Assembly: GCA_902470065.1 (NCBI GenBank)
Contig: CABRFA010000006.1
Span: forward strand, 3,453 to 67,452
Direction: 5' to 3'
Source of the DNA: an uncultured Collinsella sp.
GTDB taxonomy: Bacteria > Actinomycetota > Coriobacteriia > Coriobacteriales > Coriobacteriaceae
Length of the DNA: 64,000 bases
Shown here in pieces: positions 45,514 through 55,038 of this stretch. How positions within the stretch are numbered: the first letter of the stretch is position 1; each line of letters opens with the position of its first letter. A program made the position numbers and the translations under genes. The notes beneath the pieces were generated by a model. That model saw nothing but the letters and a program-made list of their open reading frames with translations, was not told where the DNA came from and did not search any database.

Positions 45514-45716
45514 GCCCCAATTTTGACTTTTTTGAAATTCAGTCAAATTGGCCTAATTAAGTCCAACCCGTGAAGGACCTGTGAAGCCGACCGCTGTACA
45601 CGAAGGGCAAAACGCCGCGAGCGGTAGCCGTCAACCGTTGGCAGATTCTACCGCGAAAACGATAGCACCAGGCAACACAATCGAAGTATCAATGATCGCG
45701 TAGATATCGAGGCGCC

Positions 45717-46127
45717 ATGGACGAAGAGCTTGATTACCTATGGGAGACCCTGGGCCTCGAGATCACTGCCGACCTTTGGCCCGAACGGGACAAAATCCAT
45801 CCCACTCTGCGCCCCGCCATTACTGTGGTGCAGGCAAAATACCGCCGTGCATCCTTTTTGATCATGCGGATGTCATGGCACGCGGGACTCCCCGACCTTA
45901 AGCGAATCCAGGCAAGTCTCGTCGAGCTGTCCGGCATGCCGACCGTCATATCCGAGGCGCACCTGGAGCAGCGCCAGCGCGAGCGACTGCAACAGCAGCG
46001 GATTCCCTTTATCTGCCCCGGCGTTCAGGCATATCTGCCCTTTATGGACGAGGAGTACTGGAGCGGCAAGCCCAACAAGCACGTAAAGGTCTACGATCCG
46101 CACGAATGGGCGCGGCTGGCGGACTGA
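45717..46127 (+). CDS. Hypothetical protein, 136 residues
   Basis: Not recognised with confidence. The protein is basic and helical, with IPFICPGVQAYLPFM near the C-terminus, a pattern that I associate loosely with the N-terminal part of some longer MarR-like DNA-binding proteins. If that is right, the present gene is short and lacks the winged-helix part. The ATG at 45717 has only a modest GAGGCG site. It ends 17 bp before a 50-bp palindrome. Confidence 0.5.
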   Translation: MDEELDYLWETLGLEITADLWPERDKIHPTLRPAITVVQAKYRRASFLIMRMSWHAGLPDLKRIQASLVELSGMPTVISEAHLEQRQRERLQQQRIPFICPGVQAYLPFMDEEYWSGKPNKHVKVYDPHEWARLAD

Positions 46128-46144
46128 CTGGGGCAGGCCCGCCG

Positions 46145-46194
46145 GCGGAAAGTGCGTCCCACCCTGAGCACTCAAAACGGGTCGCACTTTCCGC
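46145..46194. repeat. GCGGAAAGTGCG palindrome
   Basis: GCGGAAAGTGCG (46145-46156) and CGCACTTTCCGC (46183-46194) are perfect 12-bp arms, extended by CCC/GGG after one unpaired base. It lies between two convergent genes and has no second copy in the window. It may be a terminator stem or a repeat of its own family. Confidence 0.75.
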
Positions 46195-46199
46195 AGCCG

Positions 46200-46559
46200 C
46201 TACAGCAACGCCTCGGCCCAAGCCGATTCCCTAAAGCCGGGAATCGCAAAGTCGTCGCCCACCAGCAGCGGACGCTTGACCAGCATGCCGTCGGTCGCCA
46301 GCAGCTCGTAGCACTCCCGATCCGTCATGCCCGCATCCAGACGCGCCTTCAGGCCCAGCTCTCGATATTTCATGCCCGACGAATTAAAGAAACGCCGCAC
46401 CGGCAGCCCCGAACGAGCAATCCAGGTCGCAAGCTCATCAGCCGTGGGATTGTCCAAAACGATATCGCGGTCGATATACTCAACCCCATGTTCGTCCAGC
46501 CATGCCTTGGCCTTCTTACAGGTCGAGCACTTGGGATATTCAACAAACAGTACGGTCAT
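46200..46559 (-). CDS. ArsC/Spx-like thioredoxin-fold protein (YffB type)
   Basis: A 119-residue protein of the ArsC/Spx family. It has the CSTCKKA motif near the N-terminus, DRDIVLDNPTADELATWI and a KRPLLV loop. Spx members regulate RNA polymerase under disulfide stress, while ArsC-like ones reduce arsenate; a CxxC motif is present here, but the arsenate-binding arginines cannot be confirmed. The ATG at 46559 follows CGGAGG. It is a single gene, convergent with the 136-residue gene. Confidence 0.85.
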   Translation of the reverse strand: MTVLFVEYPKCSTCKKAKAWLDEHGVEYIDRDIVLDNPTADELATWIARSGLPVRRFFNSSGMKYRELGLKARLDAGMTDRECYELLATDGMLVKRPLLVGDDFAIPGFRESAWAEALL

Positions 46560-46651
46560 GGAAATCCTCCGAATATAGATCGGCCAACGCAGGCACACGC
46601 CACACGAGGCGCCTTCGTATGATGGGCCAATTGTAGCCCACGGGTCACACG

Positions 46652-47704
46652 CTAAACGAACCGTACCCCGAATCCGCGTTTGATGAACGGCAGCAGCTCC
46701 ATTGCCTCGGGCGTGATATGGCCCGCAACGTTCATGCGCTCGTCACCGGGAAGATCGACCCGCGCAATCTCAAGCTCGCCTTCGTAGCGCCCATATCCGC
46801 TATTGCTCACAGCGATCGACCCCGCCTTTCGTGGCAGGCCGGCTCCGGAATCCGTCGGCACGGAATCCGGCTTAAGCGTCGTACGTGACTCCTGAGACCT
46901 AAAGATGAGGACGCTCGAGTCGGGCCGGTCGTGATGAATCTGCCCGCGCACATAGGCATAACCGGGCTCAAGCTCGCATTGCAGGTCCACGTATCCGGCG
47001 GAAACTTGAGCAAACTGCGCCCAGCTCGCATCGGATAGATCGGGGTCGCCGACCAACACAATGTCGCAATCGGCGCCATGTGCAAGCTCAAGCATATTGA
47101 GAGCAACCTTTGACGCGCGACCGCGCTGCGCCTCGACCGTCGGCAGTCCCTCGAAAACCGGCCCGCGAACGTTAGCATCACCCGGCACAAAAGCCATGAT
47201 TTCGAATCCAAGCGCCGCAAGACGAAGATTCGTCCGAGCAACATCTTCAAGAGCTAAACCGGTATAAGGCTTGGGGTAAAAATTGTGGCAGGCGGCAAAA
47301 CGAGTCACATCGGCACCGGCCTCACGCCACGATGCGATTTCATCAGAACTCACCGTCGATGCATTGACCACAATGCGAAATACACCGGACAGCTCCGCGA
47401 CCCGCTGGGCGCTAAAGCCATAGTCCAAACGAAGGTATTCCAACCCCAGATCGCGCAGGTCCTCAATGCGCTCAAGCCCGAGCAAATCGCACGTGCGAGG
47501 CCCCACATCGGCAATGAGCGCAATGCCGCGGGCGGAAAGCAGCGACAGCACATGACGGACTTTATCTGCATACGCCGCTCCCCCATCCTCGGGAATATGC
47601 AGCGAGGTGAACGCATAGCGCGCACCCGCCGCGGCACCACGCTCAATCGTCCGCTCAATATCCTGCAGAGGGCTGGAAAGATAAATCGAAATACCCGTTT
47701 TCAC
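46652..47704 (-). CDS. mupG: MupG family 6-phospho-N-acetylmuramidase (DUF871)
   Basis: A 350-residue TIM-barrel protein plus a C-terminal beta domain. Family features are GISIYLSSP at the start, FTSLHIPED, LRLDYGFS and CHNFYPKPYTGL. MupG cleaves MurNAc-6-phosphate-GlcNAc, the phosphorylated disaccharide of peptidoglycan turnover. The GTG at 47704 follows AAAGGAG with a 10-nt spacer. It is the last gene of the murR-murQ-murP-mupG set, but an intrinsic terminator lies between it and murP, so its expression may be reduced relative to the others. Confidence 0.9.
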   Translation of the reverse strand: MKTGISIYLSSPLQDIERTIERGAAAGARYAFTSLHIPEDGGAAYADKVRHVLSLLSARGIALIADVGPRTCDLLGLERIEDLRDLGLEYLRLDYGFSAQRVAELSGVFRIVVNASTVSSDEIASWREAGADVTRFAACHNFYPKPYTGLALEDVARTNLRLAALGFEIMAFVPGDANVRGPVFEGLPTVEAQRGRASKVALNMLELAHGADCDIVLVGDPDLSDASWAQFAQVSAGYVDLQCELEPGYAYVRGQIHHDRPDSSVLIFRSQESRTTLKPDSVPTDSGAGLPRKAGSIAVSNSGYGRYEGELEIARVDLPGDERMNVAGHITPEAMELLPFIKRGFGVRFV

Positions 47705-47720
47705 GCTTCAACGCTCCTTT

Positions 47721-47754
47721 AAAAAAGGCCGGCGGAGCAGTTAGCCCCGCCGGC
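47721..47754 (-). terminator. Internal terminator between murP and mupG
   Basis: GCCGGCGG (47728-47735) pairs with CCGCCGGC (47747-47754), followed on the minus strand by six T. It sits 17 bp upstream of the mupG start, inside an otherwise co-directional operon. Confidence 0.8.
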
Positions 47755-47821
47755 ACAACCATAGCATCAAGAAATCTGCCGCGCACCGCGAGCCCCGAGC
47801 AACACGGCTCGCGATATCAAA

Positions 47822-49252
47822 CTACTCGCCAAAGAACTCGTTGATCTTCTGCTCGTCGACGCCAAAGAACCACGTCAGGACAAAGCCGGCGGCATAGGCA
47901 AGCAGCATAGCGGCAACGTAGCCGAGCTGCTGGCCAGGAACAACGAGCAGCAGGCCAAACAGACCGGAAACGCCCTGAGAAACCGTGCCGATGTGAAGCA
48001 GCGCCGCGAGCGCGCCGCCAAATCCGGCACCCAGGCAGGCCGTCACAAACGGACGAACGAGCGGCAGCGTAACAGCATACATCAGAGGCTCGCCCACACC
48101 CAGGATTCCAACGGGAATGGACTCTGCGACGTACTTCTTGAGCTTGGCGTTCTTGGTCTTAAAGTACAGCGCCAAACCGGCACCGACCTGGCCGCCGCCA
48201 GCCATCATAAGGATGGGAAGCAGGTAATTGATACCCTTGGTAGCGCCGTCGGGATCGTTGAGCATAGCGTGGATCGGCGTGAGCGCTTGATGCAGGCCGA
48301 CGGACACCAGCGGCAAGAAGCCTGCCGACAGGATATAGCCGCCCAGGACGCCCAGCTTCTCGAAGATAAAGGTCAAAACGCTAAAGATGGCAGTCGTCAG
48401 CCATGCGCCAACCGGCTGGATGACGAGCATCAGAGCAAAGGCGCCGATGATGAGCACCAGCAGCGGGGACAAGAACGTGTCGAGTGCGTTGGGCATAATC
48501 TTGCGAATCTGACGCTCCATCCAGGCAAAAAATGCGCCAGCGATGAGAGCCGCGATCATGCCGCCCGCTGCGGGGTTGTACTGCGCATTGGTGAGCGGCA
48601 GCAGAATGGCAGTGGCAGGATCAGCCGCGCCAGGCGCAAGCAGGGGCATGGCACTGTTGGCGATGCACATCATGCCGGCGATGCCGCCCAGCGCAGCGGA
48701 ACCACCAAACTCACGTGCCGCGTTATAGCCCACCAAGATGGGCAGATAGACAAACAAGGCCCAGCCCATGGAACGAATGCCCTGGTACCACCACTCGCCT
48801 GCAAGCGCGCCTGCCGTCGAAACGTTAATGACGTTGCAGATACCGTTGATGAGGCCAGCCGCAATGATGCCGGGAAGCAGGGCGACGAAGACATTGGAAA
48901 TCTTCTTGAGGAAGGCCTGAACCGGCTTAGACTCGTACTTGGCCTTCTGCGCGGCCTTGTTTGTGGCCGCAGCGTCAACCACGCTCTCATCGGCAACGCC
49001 TTTCGCAAGGCCAGTGAGCTTGGAGAACTCCTCGAGCACCTTATTCACCTTGCCCGGACCCAGCACGATCTGCATCGTGTCGTCCTCGACCAGGCCCATC
49101 ACGCCGTCGAGTGCCTTAATGCCCTCCGTGTCGACGTTGCCCGCGTCTTTGACGGTCACGCGCAGGCGCGTCATGCACGCCGCGTTTGCCAGCACGTTGT
49201 CTTTACCGCCCAAAAGGTCCAGCAGCTTTTGAGCCAGCTCTTTGTTCGTCAT
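47822..49252 (-). CDS. murP: PTS EIIBC, MurNAc type
   Basis: A 476-residue PTS permease. The N-terminal EIIB domain has the active Cys in AACMTRLRV; after a linker come about ten membrane segments of EIIC, with GILGVGEPLMYAV. There is no EIIA; MurP proteins borrow the glucose-type EIIA, and a candidate is encoded at 18.4 kb. The ATG at 49252 follows AAGGAGGAG. Position between murQ and mupG supports MurNAc, or MurNAc-GlcNAc, as the substrate. Confidence 0.88.
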   Translation of the reverse strand: MTNKELAQKLLDLLGGKDNVLANAACMTRLRVTVKDAGNVDTEGIKALDGVMGLVEDDTMQIVLGPGKVNKVLEEFSKLTGLAKGVADESVVDAAATNKAAQKAKYESKPVQAFLKKISNVFVALLPGIIAAGLINGICNVINVSTAGALAGEWWYQGIRSMGWALFVYLPILVGYNAAREFGGSAALGGIAGMMCIANSAMPLLAPGAADPATAILLPLTNAQYNPAAGGMIAALIAGAFFAWMERQIRKIMPNALDTFLSPLLVLIIGAFALMLVIQPVGAWLTTAIFSVLTFIFEKLGVLGGYILSAGFLPLVSVGLHQALTPIHAMLNDPDGATKGINYLLPILMMAGGGQVGAGLALYFKTKNAKLKKYVAESIPVGILGVGEPLMYAVTLPLVRPFVTACLGAGFGGALAALLHIGTVSQGVSGLFGLLLVVPGQQLGYVAAMLLAYAAGFVLTWFFGVDEQKINEFFGE

Positions 49253-49309
49253 AACTCCTCCTTGTATTGGGTATCTCGTCTGGATGTCATATCAGCTCAC
49301 GCCGCGCAC

Positions 49310-50233
<924 letters not shown>

Positions 50234-50243
50234 TTCATTCACC

Positions 50244-51095
50244 TCATCTTTCCTGTTTCTCGATGTAGTTTTGCTTAATGACATGCGTCGCCCGTTCGTA
50301 GTCGCTGGCAACGTAAGCAGCGTACAGGGCATCGACAACCATAAGCTGGGCCATACGCGAAGCCATGGCACCGCTGCGGACCAAGGGTTCACTCGCAGCG
50401 ACGCCGAGCACGGCATCGGCCATGGTGGCAAGCTTGGATGATCCATCTACTTTGGTAACGGCCACAACGGGACAGTTGTGACGTTGAGCCTCGGCGGTGC
50501 AGTCCAGCACCTCTTGGGTCAAGCCCGAGTAGCTAAAGGCGATTGCCATATCGCCCTCATGCATGTTCTTGGCACATAAGAGCTGATCATGCCAGTCGTC
50601 GTACAGATGGCACTCTTTGTCGACACGCATGAGCTTTTGCGCCAGGTCGTGCGCGACCAAACGAGAGGCACCAATACCGAACAGATTGACCGCGCGTGCC
50701 CGCTTAAGACGGGCCGCGCATCGCTCCAAGACGGTGTAATCGAGCGTTCGCGCCGTCGCCTCGATCGTACGCACGTTGCTTTTCATCACCTTCCCCACGA
50801 TACGTTCGACGCTGTCATCCATGGAGATGTCCTCGAGGGCTACGTCTTTCTTGTCACCTAAGAGCGCCAGCTCGGCAATCAGTTCGCGCTGGAACTCCTT
50901 GTAGCCCGCAAAACCCAAACGCTTGCAAAAGCGCAAAATGCTCGAGGGCGAGGAGAACGTGACATCGGCAAGACCGCGGACGGACAGCCCGACCACCTCG
51001 TGCGGATGAGCGCTTACATATGCGATGACATTGCGTTCCGCCGGGCTCGCGCTGAGCTCACGCTCGCGAAGCCGCAAAAGCAATCCGTTTGCCAT
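50244..51095 (-). CDS. murR: MurR/RpiR family transcriptional regulator
   Basis: A 283-residue regulator with an N-terminal RpiR-type helix-turn-helix (SVRGLADVTFSSPSSILRFCKRLGF, in part) and a C-terminal SIS sugar-phosphate-binding domain (NLFGIGASRLVAHD and FSYSGLTQEVLD). It probably senses MurNAc-6-phosphate and controls the genes that follow it in the same direction. ATG 51095 has CGGAGG 8 nt upstream; a GTG at 51104 overlaps that site. The 204-bp region upstream (51096-51299) should carry the operator, but no clear palindrome was found there. Confidence 0.9.
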   Translation of the reverse strand: MANGLLLRLRERELSASPAERNVIAYVSAHPHEVVGLSVRGLADVTFSSPSSILRFCKRLGFAGYKEFQRELIAELALLGDKKDVALEDISMDDSVERIVGKVMKSNVRTIEATARTLDYTVLERCAARLKRARAVNLFGIGASRLVAHDLAQKLMRVDKECHLYDDWHDQLLCAKNMHEGDMAIAFSYSGLTQEVLDCTAEAQRHNCPVVAVTKVDGSSKLATMADAVLGVAASEPLVRSGAMASRMAQLMVVDALYAAYVASDYERATHVIKQNYIEKQER

Positions 51096-51299
51096 CTCAA
51101 ACACCTCCGTTGAGAAGAATTAAAGACCAACGAACGATTCGTACCGGATACAAACAGCTTTTGCGGTACATTGTGCCGCATCGTGGCGCACAAAGGGCGA
51201 GCGTTCTACCGCTCGCCCCTCAAATCCGACCGCTCGGAAATACGCGCGACACAAAATAATTCAACAAGGTCGCATTATCAGAAACGGGTTTGTTACCGG

Positions 51300-51881
51300 C
51301 TAGCGCCTCGCATGGGCGCCGATCGGCCGAGTCGCATGGCGCACCAACGCCGCTGCCAGCAATACCAACAGCATGGCGGCGACATAGCCCGCAGCATCGA
51401 ATCCTAAATCGATAACGTCGAAATGCCTGCCGGGAACAAAAATCTTATGTACCTGATCGCCAACGGAGCAGGCGGCGCAAAAGAGCAATACGGGCACGCA
51501 ACGGGAGCATACGCTCCACGGACGCCTGGAAAAGCAAACCACGACCACCGAGGCGAACAATCCGACGAAGAAAAACTCTACGGTATGGGCAACGCGACGG
51601 ACGTTCGCGCCCACCCACATGCGAATGGAAGCAAGTCGGCCAGACCGGACATTCGAGGCAGCCGAATCGGTGCCCCCGGTCATTCCGTTCTCCGTCTGGG
51701 CTTCACCCGTGGCATCGACAGCCTGAACGCCCGTAGCCTGGCCCTCCACCACACGCGCGGTGGACTCGCTCAGCAACGACGTCTCCATCGCATTTTGCTC
51801 CGTCAGCACCCAGATGCCCGCCAGCGTTGCAGCGAACAGAACGACCGCGGTCCATCCGATTATCTGTTTTACGCGCGCCAA
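51300..51881 (-). CDS. VanZ-like family membrane protein
   Basis: A 193-residue protein with an N-terminal membrane segment, a Gly/Thr/Ser-rich outer loop, then the VanZ-type core: RRVAHTVEFFFVG, a second and third membrane segment, and VHKIFVPGRHFDVIDLGFD (in part), closely following the pattern of VanZ relatives. Such proteins affect teicoplanin sensitivity in some species, but most have no known function. The start is probably TTG at 51881, since AAGGAGG lies 7 nt before it. Confidence 0.8.
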   Translation of the reverse strand: MARVKQIIGWTAVVLFAATLAGIWVLTEQNAMETSLLSESTARVVEGQATGVQAVDATGEAQTENGMTGGTDSAASNVRSGRLASIRMWVGANVRRVAHTVEFFFVGLFASVVVVCFSRRPWSVCSRCVPVLLFCAACSVGDQVHKIFVPGRHFDVIDLGFDAAGYVAAMLLVLLAAALVRHATRPIGAHARR

Positions 51882-51985
51882 GGGCCAACCTCCTTTTTTG
51901 AATATCAGCGAGTGTAGCCCCAAATGGCATCGTTACCGTATCAAAATTTGAATCGCAACAGGAAGCGACAAAGCGACGCAAACCC

Positions 51986-52591
51986 CTACCCCGCCTCGCG
52001 CATCCAGCGATCGAACGTCCCCACGCACACGCCCAGGCACTTTGCTGCCTGGCTGCGGGTAATATCGCCTGCCTCATAGCTATCGCGCACCAGCTCAAAC
52101 TGAGGAGGGCACGGCTTGCGAGGTCGACCGAAACGGACCCCTCGCGCCCGCGCCGCTGCAATTCCCTCCGCTTGGCGCCGATGGATATTCTCGCGCTCCA
52201 CCTGCGCCACGTAGCTCAGCAGTTGCAGCACAATATCGGCAATCAGGACGTTGGTCACATCCGGCGCGCCGCTGGCCCTAGCGCGCGTGTCAAGCAATGG
52301 CATGTCCAACACCACAATGGCAACCCCGAGCTCCTTGGTAATGCGTCGCCATTCCTCAAGAATCTCGGAGTAATTACGGCCAAGTCGGTCGATAGAAAGC
52401 ACCACCAGCACGTCCCCGTCTCCCAGGACGTGCAGCAGCTCGCGATAACGCGGTCGATCGAAGTCCTTGCCGCTCGCATGGTCGGCATAAATATTCGCCG
52501 AGCCCACGCCATAGGCGCCCAGCGCATCCAGCTGCCGATTCAGGTTCTGATCGCGCGAACTCACCCGCGCATAACCGTACACCGTCGCCAT
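51986..52591 (-). CDS. Serine recombinase (resolvase/invertase family)
   Basis: A 201-residue small serine recombinase. The catalytic Ser11 is in YARVSSRDQN; SIDRLGRN and the arm region ENIHRRQAEGIAAARARG follow, with a C-terminal helix-turn-helix (ITRSQAAKCLGVCVGTFDRWM). It has the size of resolvases and invertases that act on nearby sites. The ATG at 52591 follows GGGGATGAG. No transposase, plasmid gene or invertible cassette lies beside it. An inverted repeat directly upstream (52609-52651) could be its binding site. Confidence 0.88.
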   Translation of the reverse strand: MATVYGYARVSSRDQNLNRQLDALGAYGVGSANIYADHASGKDFDRPRYRELLHVLGDGDVLVVLSIDRLGRNYSEILEEWRRITKELGVAIVVLDMPLLDTRARASGAPDVTNVLIADIVLQLLSYVAQVERENIHRRQAEGIAAARARGVRFGRPRKPCPPQFELVRDSYEAGDITRSQAAKCLGVCVGTFDRWMREAG

Positions 52592-52608
52592 CTCATCCCC
52601 GCTTTCTT

Positions 52609-52651
52609 GTAAACCTGCCAAAAGGGACAGGTTTATTTTGGTAGGTTTTAC
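52609..52651. promoter_or_regulatory. Inverted repeat upstream of the serine recombinase
   Basis: GTAAACCTGCCAAAA (52609-52623) and TTTTGGTAGGTTTTAC (52636-52651) are complementary apart from one extra base and one mismatch. It lies 18 bp upstream of the recombinase start, where an autoregulatory or recombination site would be expected. Confidence 0.5.
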
Positions 52652-52714
52652 CTCTCAAATAGCAGGTAAGCGGGCGGCCGAGCAGACGGCAAGGTAGCCA
52701 TGATTCAAATGCGA

Positions 52715-52738
52715 AGGGCGGTCCCGAAAGGCCGCCCT
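52715..52738 (-). terminator. Weak terminator after RNase R
   Basis: AGGGCGG (52715-52721) pairs with CCGCCCT (52732-52738). The minus-strand tail TTCGCATTTG is only moderately U-rich. Confidence 0.45.
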
Positions 52739-52767
52739 CCGCTCCCCCACCATGAGTCGGGATTTGG

Positions 52768-54903
52768 CTAATGGATAAGCTTAAAGTCCAAGTGCCCACG
52801 CGTGGTATTGACGCGCGAGACCTCGACAATCACGCGCTGACCCAGTTCATAGCGAGTCCCCGTGTCGGCGCCCGTCAGCGTAAGCGCGTCCTCGTCAAAC
52901 TCGAACCACTCGTTGCCCAGGCTCTTGATCGAAATCAAGCCTTCGACCTGCGTTAGGTCCAAGCGCACAAAGAGGCCCATGCTGCTAACCCACGAGACGG
53001 TTCCGGCATAGCGCTCGCCCAGACGGTCCTCATAGTACTGGGCAATCTTGATCTTTTGCGTCGCATGGCTGGCGGCATCTGCCGCGCGCTCGGCATCGCT
53101 GCATGCGCGGCAGATCTGCGGCAGAATGCGTGGCAGCGACTCGCGCCCCTTGCCGATCAGCCGCGGCGTACGGACCAAGGCGTCCTTGCCGCCAAGCCGC
53201 TCATAGGCCAACTGCAGTTTGAGCACGCGGTGCACCACCAGATCGGGGTAGCGGCGGATGGGACTCGTAAAGTGACAGTAGCACGGCGCGGCGAGCGCAA
53301 AGTGGCCCTCGTTGCGCGGCTTGTACAGCGCGCGCTGCATGCTGCGCAGAAGCAGCATGTTGACGAGCGGTGCGTTGGCCGTACCGGCGGCAGCATCAAC
53401 TGCAGCCTGCAGCTCATCGGGACTCCCCAGGGCAATTCCGGCAGCACGGCGATCGTCGATGATGCCTAGCTGCGCCAGCGCAACGGCAGCACCGTGCAGG
53501 CTATCGGGGCTCGGATCCTCATGCACGCGATAGCAGGCCTCGATATCACGGTCTGCCAGCCACTCTGCAACGCACTCGTTGGCGAGCAGCATGGCTTCCT
53601 CGATAAGCGACGTGGCACACGAACGCTCACGCGCCACAATCTGCACGGGTACTCCGTCCTCATCCAATAGAGCGCGAATCTCGGCCGTGTCAAAATCGAC
53701 TGAGCCGCGGGCGCGACGAATACGACGGCGAAGTTCGGCGAGTTCGTTGGCGGCGACAAGGAAATCGCCGAGGTCGACGTTGTAGCCGCGGGCGGCCTCC
53801 TCGCACGCAAGACCGCGCTCAAGCGCTTCCTCGCGCGAGGCCTCAGCAGCCGCAACATCCTCGGCCGCACCCTCCAGCACCGAATACTCCACCGCGCCGG
53901 CACGTACCAGCAGCGCCTCGGCGCCGTCATAGTCCATACGCACACGCGAGCGAATCACGCTGGGATACGGATCGTAATGCCGCACGCGACCCTGCGCATC
54001 GAGCTCGATATCGACGGTAAACGCAAGACGGTCCTCGTCAGGGCGAAGCGAGCACAGGTCACAGGACAGGCGTTTGGGCAGCATGGGAAGCACGCGATCG
54101 GCCAGATACACCGATGTCGTACGATGGCGAGCCTCAAGATCGATATGCCCGTCCCAAGCCACATAGTGTGAAACGTCGGCGATATGCACACCCAGCTTGT
54201 AGCCACCCTCGGGCGTGCGCTCCAGCGAAATGGCGTCGTCAAAGTCGCGCGCGTCGACTGGGTCGATCGTGATGACAAAGCGGTCGCGCAGATCGCGGCG
54301 GAGCGGGTCCTTAAGCGCCGCGGACACATCGAGCGAAAGCCCCTCGGCCTCGTCCAGCGCGGCCTCGGGATAGCTATCGGTATAGCCGTAACGCGCCATC
54401 ACATATTGAACGCCCAAATCGGGCGCGTCATCTCCGCCAATGCGGCGTTCGATCGTCACGGTACCCGATTCCAGGCGCGTCGGGTAGGTCAAAATGCGCG
54501 CGACAACAGCATCACCCGGGTGGACACCCAGACGATCCGCCGAGGTATCCTCGGGCAGAATGAAGAAGTCGGCCTTCAGACGCGAATCGAGCGGCTCGAT
54601 CACATCGAGCGGACCGGCGGTCTGGTACGTGCCCACCACGCTTATGGCTGCACGCTCAACCACGCTTTCGATCACGGCGCGCCGCTCACCGTGTGGGCTG
54701 TTCTTAATGCTCACGGCAACGGTATCGCCGTCCATGATCTCACGCTTGCCGCGACCCATGACCTTGTAGTCGCCGTTTTCGGTTACAACGTAGGCGCTAT
54801 GCTCATGGAGCTGCACGCGCCCGGTCAGGCTCGGACGGCGTTCGCTGCGCACCGGCCCGCGCTTATTGCGAGCTCCACGCTTATGCTTGTTATTGCGCCC
54901 CAT
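52768..54903 (-). CDS. rnr: Ribonuclease R (RNB family exoribonuclease)
   Basis: A 711-residue 3'-5' exoribonuclease. The N-terminus is basic (NKHKRGARNKRG), then come cold-shock-like domains, the RNB catalytic domain with IDPVDARDFDDAISL (metal-binding aspartates) and HFTSPIRRYPDLVVHR, and a C-terminal S1 RNA-binding domain (GTVSWVSSMGLFVRLD). It degrades structured RNA and in many bacteria works with SmpB/tmRNA, though smpB is 8.5 kb away here. The ATG at 54903 follows AGGAGG. The length is slightly short of E. coli RNase R, lacking its long basic tail. Confidence 0.94.
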   Translation of the reverse strand: MGRNNKHKRGARNKRGPVRSERRPSLTGRVQLHEHSAYVVTENGDYKVMGRGKREIMDGDTVAVSIKNSPHGERRAVIESVVERAAISVVGTYQTAGPLDVIEPLDSRLKADFFILPEDTSADRLGVHPGDAVVARILTYPTRLESGTVTIERRIGGDDAPDLGVQYVMARYGYTDSYPEAALDEAEGLSLDVSAALKDPLRRDLRDRFVITIDPVDARDFDDAISLERTPEGGYKLGVHIADVSHYVAWDGHIDLEARHRTTSVYLADRVLPMLPKRLSCDLCSLRPDEDRLAFTVDIELDAQGRVRHYDPYPSVIRSRVRMDYDGAEALLVRAGAVEYSVLEGAAEDVAAAEASREEALERGLACEEAARGYNVDLGDFLVAANELAELRRRIRRARGSVDFDTAEIRALLDEDGVPVQIVARERSCATSLIEEAMLLANECVAEWLADRDIEACYRVHEDPSPDSLHGAAVALAQLGIIDDRRAAGIALGSPDELQAAVDAAAGTANAPLVNMLLLRSMQRALYKPRNEGHFALAAPCYCHFTSPIRRYPDLVVHRVLKLQLAYERLGGKDALVRTPRLIGKGRESLPRILPQICRACSDAERAADAASHATQKIKIAQYYEDRLGERYAGTVSWVSSMGLFVRLDLTQVEGLISIKSLGNEWFEFDEDALTLTGADTGTRYELGQRVIVEVSRVNTTRGHLDFKLIH

Positions 54904-54984
54904 GGCGCCTCCTAACTATCGATTGCGAACTCCAAAGAGTCTACCCAAATGATTCGCTTTCCTGCCGTCCCCTAGGGATCAAAA

Positions 54985-55014
54985 AACGGGCCGCCCCATA
55001 AGAGACGACCCGTT
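54985..55014 (-). terminator. Terminator after ftsX
   Basis: AACGGG (54985-54990) pairs with CCCGTT (55009-55014) with further imperfect pairing inside; the minus strand continues with TTTTTTG. It lies 25 bp past the ftsX stop. Confidence 0.75.
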
Positions 55015-55038
55015 GGAAGGGGTGAATTCCAGGCATGC

